A stretch of DNA of 64,000 nucleotides from Motiliproteus sp041586735. Lineage in GTDB: Bacteria > Pseudomonadota > Gammaproteobacteria > Pseudomonadales > Balneatricaceae. Below, one piece after another: positions 62,440 to 64,000 of the stretch (position 1 is its first letter; every line of letters begins with the position of its first letter). A model generated the notes under the pieces. It was not told the origin of the DNA. It saw nothing but the letters and a program-made list of their open reading frames with translations, and did no database searches. Position numbers and translations under genes: made by a program. The stretch lies in the NCBI GenBank assembly GCA_041586735.1, contig JBFGZQ010000013.1, forward strand, positions 1-64,000, given 5' to 3'.

Positions 62440-64000
62440 TCAGGGGGTGAATGATTTGATTGCAACCGAGAGGTCTTTGCTAGCCAAGCTAATTGCTTTA
62501 GCCTCCTCATACAGGTCTTTAGTATCGGCTTCTATTGATGCTGCATCAGCATACCGAGGGCTATCTATCCCTTCATCTTCGCAAACATCCTTTCCAACGG
62601 AACCGGCATACCAGAAAAACCAGTGACCGTCTTTGAGAGTTATGACGTATGTGTCTGGAGAATGAACTTCCAGCCTACCTAGATATGAAAGAACGAACTG
62701 CCTTAGCCTTACCCTATCAGACCTAAGATCGTCATAGACGTATCGTGCCTCGCTAAAGCTAAGTAACTGCTTCGACTCAACCTCCAAGCCTTGCAGCTCG
62801 TCTTCTAGCAAGGCTCTTTGATTGGCTGCATCCTCGGCAACTAGCTTAGCTTTTTCACTAAGTGAGGCAGAGGTACTAAAATACTGTTCCGCCGCTTTAT
62901 CCTCGCGTTGCTTCAACTCCTCGATCTTAAATTTCAATGATTCAATCGTATCCGCTGTTTCTCCCGTCCAATCGGTTCCCTGATTGCGTAAAGATCGCAA
63001 CATTCCTCTAACCACTTCCATTTCTAATCGCAGATACGGTACCCAAGGCAAAGAACACCCATTTTTAGCTAAACGCCCCGAGCACACCACGTAGCACACC
63101 CATTTCACACCAGACTTCACCCGCCTATAGTGAAGAGGGCAACCACATTCATTACAGTAAATTTTCCGCTGAAAAACGTTTGCCGAATCCTGGCTATTAC
63201 CCGTCCGACCTTTGTTCAGCCTATTCTGCTTTGAGATCTGTTTGATTCTTGAGTGCTGCTCCATAGTTATGATCGCAGGATAGAAACCATCTATGGGCGG
63301 CAACTCCTTACCCTCTAACCCCCTATGCGGGATGTACTGACCTGCTAGTGACGGGTTAAGCATAATTTTTCGAACAGCCCCTTTACTCCAAGAGGTAGGA
63401 TTGCGCTCACCAGTCTCCCTGTTAATCCTGCCATAACCAAACGTAGGAACACTTTCTGCGTTTAAAACATTAGTGATATGTACAGCCCCCTTACCCTGAT
63501 TCAGGTAAAGATCGACCATACGCTCAACCACAGCTTTACGCTCTGGGTTAAAGACCCAGTTGTTCTGTTCGTCCAGATCAAGCCACTTAGGAGCTATACC
63601 ACGATGCTTTTTCTTTCCCTCTCGGATGGCCTTATGAGCCTTCTGAGCACGGTCTGACTTAGTAGCACTCTCATCATATGCTCTTTGCATCGAGGCTATT
63701 GCCATGAAGAGTAAGCCAGGATTTATTGAGATTGTTTCTCTACTGTAACTTGTTGGCTCACCGATCAGAGTGGTGATAATCACTCCAGCTTGAACGATCT
63801 GAGTGAACTGGGAGAATGCATTCAACACCTCCTCACGTGACAACCTATCAAGTGACTCTGATAAAAGGATGCAAGGGGTCTTGATCCTCCCAGCGTTCAA
63901 GCAATCTAAGAACACCCCTAATCGACCGTTTACACTGTTATCCCCGTGATAACCACTAAGACCTAAGTCAACATAACGCTCGGGATCAATCAGGGTAAGG
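62440..64000 (-). CDS. large serine recombinase, 5' end off the window
   Basis: The frame stays open to the right edge. The last visible upstream residues (YVDLGLSGYHGDNSVNGRLG) are the typical serine-recombinase segment after the catalytic Ser, so the start and active site lie beyond 64000; a GTG at 63915 is internal. Present are the catalytic Arg region (LSESLDRLSREEV), the recombinase domain (~KAHKAIREGKKKHRGIAPKW to NPSLAGQYIPHR), a zinc ribbon (YCNECGCPLHYRR ... VCSGRLAKNGC) and a coiled-coil motif (~EELKQREDKAAEQYF). It is an integrase-type enzyme of a phage-like or conjugative element. It ends at 62440. Confidence 0.9.
   Translation of the reverse strand, partial: LTLIDPERYVDLGLSGYHGDNSVNGRLGVFLDCLNAGRIKTPCILLSESLDRLSREEVLNAFSQFTQIVQAGVIITTLIGEPTSYSRETISINPGLLFMAIASMQRAYDESATKSDRAQKAHKAIREGKKKHRGIAPKWLDLDEQNNWVFNPERKAVVERMVDLYLNQGKGAVHITNVLNAESVPTFGYGRINRETGERNPTSWSKGAVRKIMLNPSLAGQYIPHRGLEGKELPPIDGFYPAIITMEQHSRIKQISKQNRLNKGRTGNSQDSANVFQRKIYCNECGCPLHYRRVKSGVKWVCYVVCSGRLAKNGCSLPWVPYLRLEMEVVRGMLRSLRNQGTDWTGETADTIESLKFKIEELKQREDKAAEQYFSTSASLSEKAKLVAEDAANQRALLEDELQGLEVESKQLLSFSEARYVYDDLRSDRVRLRQFVLSYLGRLEVHSPDTYVITLKDGHWFFWYAGSVGKDVCEDEGIDSPRYADAASIEADTKDLYEEAKAISLASKDLSVAIKSFTP

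Overview
This window is a chromosomal segment from a gammaproteobacterium. Three things point there: family-level similarities, a gene order common in the Pseudomonadales/Oceanospirillales group (ubiC-ubiA beside phoBR; cytochrome c4 divergent from engB; gpmI-envC-ctpA-yibQ; ribD-ribE-ribBA-ribH-nusB-thiL-pgpA), and E. coli-type regulatory sites (Pho boxes, sigma-54/NtrC sites, a LexA box). The species cannot be named from the sequence alone. The backbone looks GC-rich. The last ~5.4 kb is visibly AT-rich.

Layout. (1) 1-550: the leader of a ribosomal RNA operon transcribed leftwards off the window, with two tandem promoters and a boxA. (2) 546-2500: a scarred region with a truncated tyrosine integrase beside tRNA-Arg(CCG), a DUF2853 gene and a decayed umuDC locus that keeps an intact SOS box. 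(3) 2632-9353: a double-HAD protein, 3-hydroxybutyrate dehydrogenase with a permease, cytochrome c4, engB and yjaG. (4) 9412-22114: cysZ, then a phosphate-regulation block (phoR, phoB, phoU, pstB, pstA, pstC, pstS) interrupted by ubiA, ubiC and an HU gene. Pho boxes lie before phoB, pstC and pstS. (5) 22144-30967: envelope and housekeeping genes (yibQ, ctpA, envC, gpmI, yibN, grxC, secB, trmL, ggt). (6) 31200-32080: a group II intron remnant abutting a toxin-antitoxin pair whose promoter holds a palindromic operator. (7) 32234-36678: ntrC, ntrB and glnA, with sigma-54 promoters and NtrC sites before both glnA and ntrB. (8) 36862-47475: typA, pip, dtd, a UPF0324 permease, phnA, a GST, corA, and the isoprenoid genes xseB-ispA-dxs. 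(9) 47503-58542: ribA, the riboflavin/NusB/ThiL cluster, nrdR, glyA, hsp20 and ettA.

(10) 58600-64000 is an AT-rich island downstream of ettA. It holds a degenerate zinc-ribbon ORF, a secreted coiled-coil protein of unknown function, an IS5-family transposase fragment, a small serine recombinase, a 1.25-kb non-coding stretch full of phased repeats and palindromes, and a large serine recombinase that runs off the right edge.

The genes form coherent modules: phosphate sensing and uptake, nitrogen control with self-regulated ntrBC, flavin synthesis with a separate RibA backing a degenerate RibBA domain, and cell-wall hydrolase control. The most unusual material is the phased 12-bp repeat array between the two recombinases, the double-HAD protein with a DWH motif in both domains, and the compact operator inside the toxin-antitoxin promoter.
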